In this document: positions 8,003 through 9,728 of the stretch, one piece after another
Layout: every line of letters starts with the position of its first letter
Numbering within the stretch: the stretch's first letter is position 1
Assembly: GCA_002363635.1 (NCBI GenBank)
Contig: DEWM01000018.1
Coordinates: forward strand, 1 to 9,728
Length of the DNA: 9,728 nucleotides
Direction of reading: 5' to 3'
From: Caryophanales bacterium UBA3210
Lineage (GTDB): Bacteria > Bacillota_I > Bacilli_A > RFN20 > CAG-449
The notes under the pieces: model-generated
What the model was told of the DNA's origin: nothing
Seen by the model: only the letters and a program-made list of their open reading frames with translations
Databases searched by the model: none
Position numbers and translations under genes: made by a program

Positions 8003-8033
8003 TGTTGTCATAAGGACATAAAACATACAAAAT
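8001..8033 (+). promoter_or_regulatory. Probable promoter, with an overlapping palindrome, of the FAD dehydrogenase
   Basis: TTGTCA (8005-8010) and CAAAAT (8028-8033) are 17 bases apart; the -10 is weak (4 of 6) but ends 27 bases before the ATG, matching the short leaders elsewhere in the window. The -35 lies inside an imperfect inverted repeat: TATGTT (8001-8006) with AACATA (8022-8027), and TGTC (8006-8009) with GACA (8015-8018). Such an overlap would suit a repressor operator, but no known operator consensus is recognised. Confidence 0.45.
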
Positions 8034-8060
8034 AATATATTTCTTCTAGGAGGTCTACAG

Positions 8061-9497
8061 ATGGAAACTAACAATTATGATGTAATCATTGTTGGTGCTG
8101 GCCCTACAGGCATTTATTCTGCTTATGAGTTCATGAGAAAAGCACCAGAATTAAAGATTTTACTCATTGATAAAGGAGCAGATATCTATCATAGACATTG
8201 CCCAATTCTTGAAAAAAGAATTAAACAATGCCCATTAGATATTAATGGTGAACAGGGATGTAAACCAGCGTGCGCTATGACTGCAGGATTTGGCGGTAGT
8301 GGTGCATACTCAGATGGTAAATTCAACATTACATCTGAATTCGGTGGTTGGATGACTGATTATTTACCAGATGATCAAGTTATCGATTTAATCAAATACG
8401 TTGACGAAATCAACTTAAAACACGGCGCACCAAAAGAAATTACAGATCCATATACTCCAAAGGTTGCGGAAATCGAGAGAAGAGGTATCGCTCACGGTTT
8501 AAAATTATTAAGATCTCAAGTTAGACATTTAGGTACAGAAATTAACTTAAATGTTATGAAGTCTATTTTCGAAGCAATGAAAGGTCACGTTGACTATATT
8601 TTTGCAAAGAAAGTAACTGAAATTAATGTAGAAGATAATGAAGTTAAAGGTGTAACTTTATCAGACGGAAGAACATTCAACGCTAAATACGTATTACTCG
8701 GTGTTGGAAGAAATGGCTCTGAATGGTTATCTCAAATCCTTTCAAAACATGGTGTTAAATTAACAAACAACCGTGTTGACGTAGGTGTTAGAGTTGAAAC
8801 TAATGATATTGTTATGCAAGAAATTAATGAAAACTTATATGAAGGTAAGTTCATCTTTAATACATCTGTAGGTACAACTGTTAGAACATTCTGTTCAAAT
8901 CCATCTGGACATGTTGTTGTAGAAAACCATAATGGTACAATGCTATGCAATGGACATGCATATAATGATCCAAAACTCGGCTCAAATAATACAAACTTCG
9001 CTTTATTAGTATCACAAGAATTTGATCAACCATTCAAAGACGCTAATAAATATGCACAAGATATTTCTAAACTTGCTAACCAACTTTCTGGTGGCGGTGT
9101 TATCGTTCAAAAATATGGAGATATTAAGAAAGGTAGAAGATCAACTCAAAAGAGAATTGATGAAGGCTTTGTTAAACCAACATTAAAAGAAGCTGTTCCA
9201 GGAGATCTTGGCTTAGTATTACCATATAATATTATGATTTCATTAATTGAAATGGTCGAAGCTCTTGATACTGTTACTCCAGGTATTGCTAACGAACATA
9301 CATTATTCTATGGTGTTGAAGCAAAGTTCTATTCAGATAGACCTGAAGTAAATATTCACTTTGAAACAAAGATTAAAAATCTTTATGTAGGTGGTGATGG
9401 CGCTGGTATTACTAGAGGTTTAGCACAAGCTGGTGCTTCTGGTGTATGGGTTGCTAGAGATATCATTTCAAAAGAAAACGGAACAAAAGAAGATTAA
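8061..9497 (+). CDS. FAD-dependent dehydrogenase, COG2509 type
   Basis: Predicted soluble flavoprotein of 478 residues; substrate and reaction are not established for this family. The N-terminal Rossmann motif GAGPTG (12-17) and Asp37 at the end of strand 2 bind FAD ADP-ribose. A family-typical block follows: CPILEKR, then CKPAC and GFGGSGAYSDGK, with four cysteines at 47, 57, 67 and 71. The second FAD contact is GGDGAG at 444-449 before GLAQAGASGVW, as in GG-reductase-like flavoproteins. The Cys set could be redox-active or bind a metal or Fe-S centre; this is inference. No signal peptide or membrane segment is seen. Start fixed by AGGAGG (8048-8053), 7 bases upstream. Codons ending in C (ATC, AAC, TTC) look commoner than in the peptidase gene, which may indicate higher expression. 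Terminators make it a single-gene unit, divergent from hpt. Confidence 0.85.
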   Translation: METNNYDVIIVGAGPTGIYSAYEFMRKAPELKILLIDKGADIYHRHCPILEKRIKQCPLDINGEQGCKPACAMTAGFGGSGAYSDGKFNITSEFGGWMTDYLPDDQVIDLIKYVDEINLKHGAPKEITDPYTPKVAEIERRGIAHGLKLLRSQVRHLGTEINLNVMKSIFEAMKGHVDYIFAKKVTEINVEDNEVKGVTLSDGRTFNAKYVLLGVGRNGSEWLSQILSKHGVKLTNNRVDVGVRVETNDIVMQEINENLYEGKFIFNTSVGTTVRTFCSNPSGHVVVENHNGTMLCNGHAYNDPKLGSNNTNFALLVSQEFDQPFKDANKYAQDISKLANQLSGGGVIVQKYGDIKKGRRSTQKRIDEGFVKPTLKEAVPGDLGLVLPYNIMISLIEMVEALDTVTPGIANEHTLFYGVEAKFYSDRPEVNIHFETKIKNLYVGGDGAGITRGLAQAGASGVWVARDIISKENGTKED

Positions 9498-9502
9498 TAT
9501 AT

Positions 9503-9526
9503 AAGGCCAACAAATCTTGGCCTTTT
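9503..9526 (+). terminator. Intrinsic terminator of the FAD dehydrogenase gene
   Basis: AAGGCCAA (9503-9510) pairs perfectly with TTGGCCTT (9517-9524) around a 6-base loop, and four T lie at 9523-9526. It starts 5 bases after the stop codon. The T-run is short, so some read-through into folA is possible. Confidence 0.8.
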
Positions 9527-9545
9527 CTCGTAAAAACTCAATAAT
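9517..9545 (+). promoter_or_regulatory. Probable folA promoter overlapping the terminator
   Basis: TTGGCC (9517-9522, 4 of 6) is the 3' arm of the upstream terminator stem; AATAAT (9540-9545, 5 of 6) follows at 17 bases and ends 22 bases before the folA ATG. The same terminator-promoter packing is seen at 1661-1720 and 4217-4251. Confidence 0.45.
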
Positions 9546-9567
9546 TAATAAAGAAAGGAAGATTAAT

Positions 9568-9728
9568 ATGATTAAATTAATTGGCGCTTTTGCACAAAAA
9601 AATCGTGTTATTGGAAATAAAGGAAAAATTCCTTGGCATATCAAAGAAGATTTACTTCAATATAAAGAAAAGACTCAAGGCCAAATTGTTTTAATGGGTG
9701 ATAATACTTATTATTCATTAAGAAATGT
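9568..9728 (+). CDS. folA: Dihydrofolate reductase, N-terminal part (3' end outside window)
   Basis: Cytosolic enzyme reducing dihydrofolate to tetrahydrofolate with a nicotinamide cofactor. Only 53 complete codons are present, but the fold signature is clear: strand 1 MIKLIGAFAQ, NRVIGNKGKIPWH with Trp23 (E. coli Trp22), the substrate-binding acid Asp28 in KEDL (E. coli Asp27), then IVLMG and NTYYSL (E. coli GRHTWESI). Asp45 sits where E. coli has Arg44, the residue contacting the NADPH 2'-phosphate. Start fixed by AAAGGA (9554-9559), 8 bases upstream of the ATG. No thyA lies immediately upstream, although thyA-folA pairs are common; the upstream neighbour is the FAD dehydrogenase, ended by a terminator. 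Identity is firm; completeness cannot be judged. Confidence 0.92.
   Translation, partial: MIKLIGAFAQKNRVIGNKGKIPWHIKEDLLQYKEKTQGQIVLMGDNTYYSLRN

Larger units (their letters stand above)
7776..8060. other. Divergent intergenic spacer, about 285 bases, no gene seen
   Basis: It separates hpt (minus) from the FAD dehydrogenase (plus) and is far longer than any other spacer here (about 60-160 bases). It is extremely A/T-rich with no credible coding frame of its own and no riboswitch core I recognise. For hpt, minus-strand TATAAA (7817-7812) is the nearest -10-like box, without a good -35; TTTAAT/TAATCT at 17-base spacing (7832-7827 and 7809-7804) is an alternative. The plus-strand half holds the inverted repeats and promoter listed separately. 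Confidence 0.7.

Noticed and set aside
7776..8060. Riboswitch or T-box in the divergent spacer
   Set aside because: I found no known aptamer core (TPP, FMN, purine, SAM) and no T-box sequence. The inverted repeats alone do not support such a call.
1..9728. Recoded UGA (tryptophan) as in Mycoplasma
   Set aside because: Tryptophan codons inspected are TGG and no gene needs TGA read-through; TGA is merely absent as a stop in this small sample.
1..9728. Mobile element, CRISPR array, defence island or tRNA/rRNA gene
   Set aside because: No transposase or integrase, regularly spaced repeats, toxin-antitoxin pair, cloverleaf or rRNA-like sequence is visible; the genes are housekeeping types with uniform composition.

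Overview
The window is an ordinary chromosomal stretch from an AT-rich (about 70 % A+T by eye), low-GC Gram-positive-type bacterium. Genes are separated by short spacers and most end in compact intrinsic terminators. Ribosome binding sites are AGGAGG-like. Codon use is strongly A/T-ending (TTA for Leu, AGA for Arg). Every tryptophan I checked is TGG and no TGA is read through, so the standard bacterial code fits. TGA is also not used as a stop here (five TAA, one TAG). This suggests a Bacillota lineage near Erysipelotrichia, Acholeplasma or uncultured gut Bacilli rather than a Mycoplasma with recoded UGA; the placement is an inference.

Layout from left to right: (1) 1-1653, the 3' part of a P1B-type Zn/Cd efflux ATPase. 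(2) 1746-2819, an orphan membrane protein with an N-terminal Cys4 zinc ribbon and about eight membrane helices. (3) 2976-4211, an aspartate/aromatic aminotransferase with the full aspartate aminotransferase active site. (4) 4274-7165, a large M16C (PreP/Cym1-type) zinc peptidase. (5) 7227-7772 on the minus strand, a hypoxanthine-guanine phosphoribosyltransferase (hpt) converging on the peptidase and sharing a two-way terminator with it. (6) A roughly 285-base AT-rich divergent spacer with nested inverted repeats. (7) 8061-9497, a COG2509-type FAD-dependent dehydrogenase. (8) 9568 to the window end, the 5' part of dihydrofolate reductase (folA).

The genes look like independent single-gene transcription units, not one operon. 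Nearly every plus-strand gene is preceded by a terminator and then a promoter whose -10 box ends 22-27 bases before the start codon. Themes are metal homeostasis, amino-acid metabolism, peptide turnover, purine salvage and folate metabolism, with no obvious joint pathway. I see no mobile element, phage, CRISPR array, toxin-antitoxin or defence system, no rRNA or tRNA gene, and no convincing undescribed system. The items most worth a second look are the zinc-ribbon membrane protein, the structured spacer at 7776-8060, active-site substitutions in Hpt, the acidic residue at the NADPH-phosphate position of FolA, and the four-cysteine cluster of the FAD protein.
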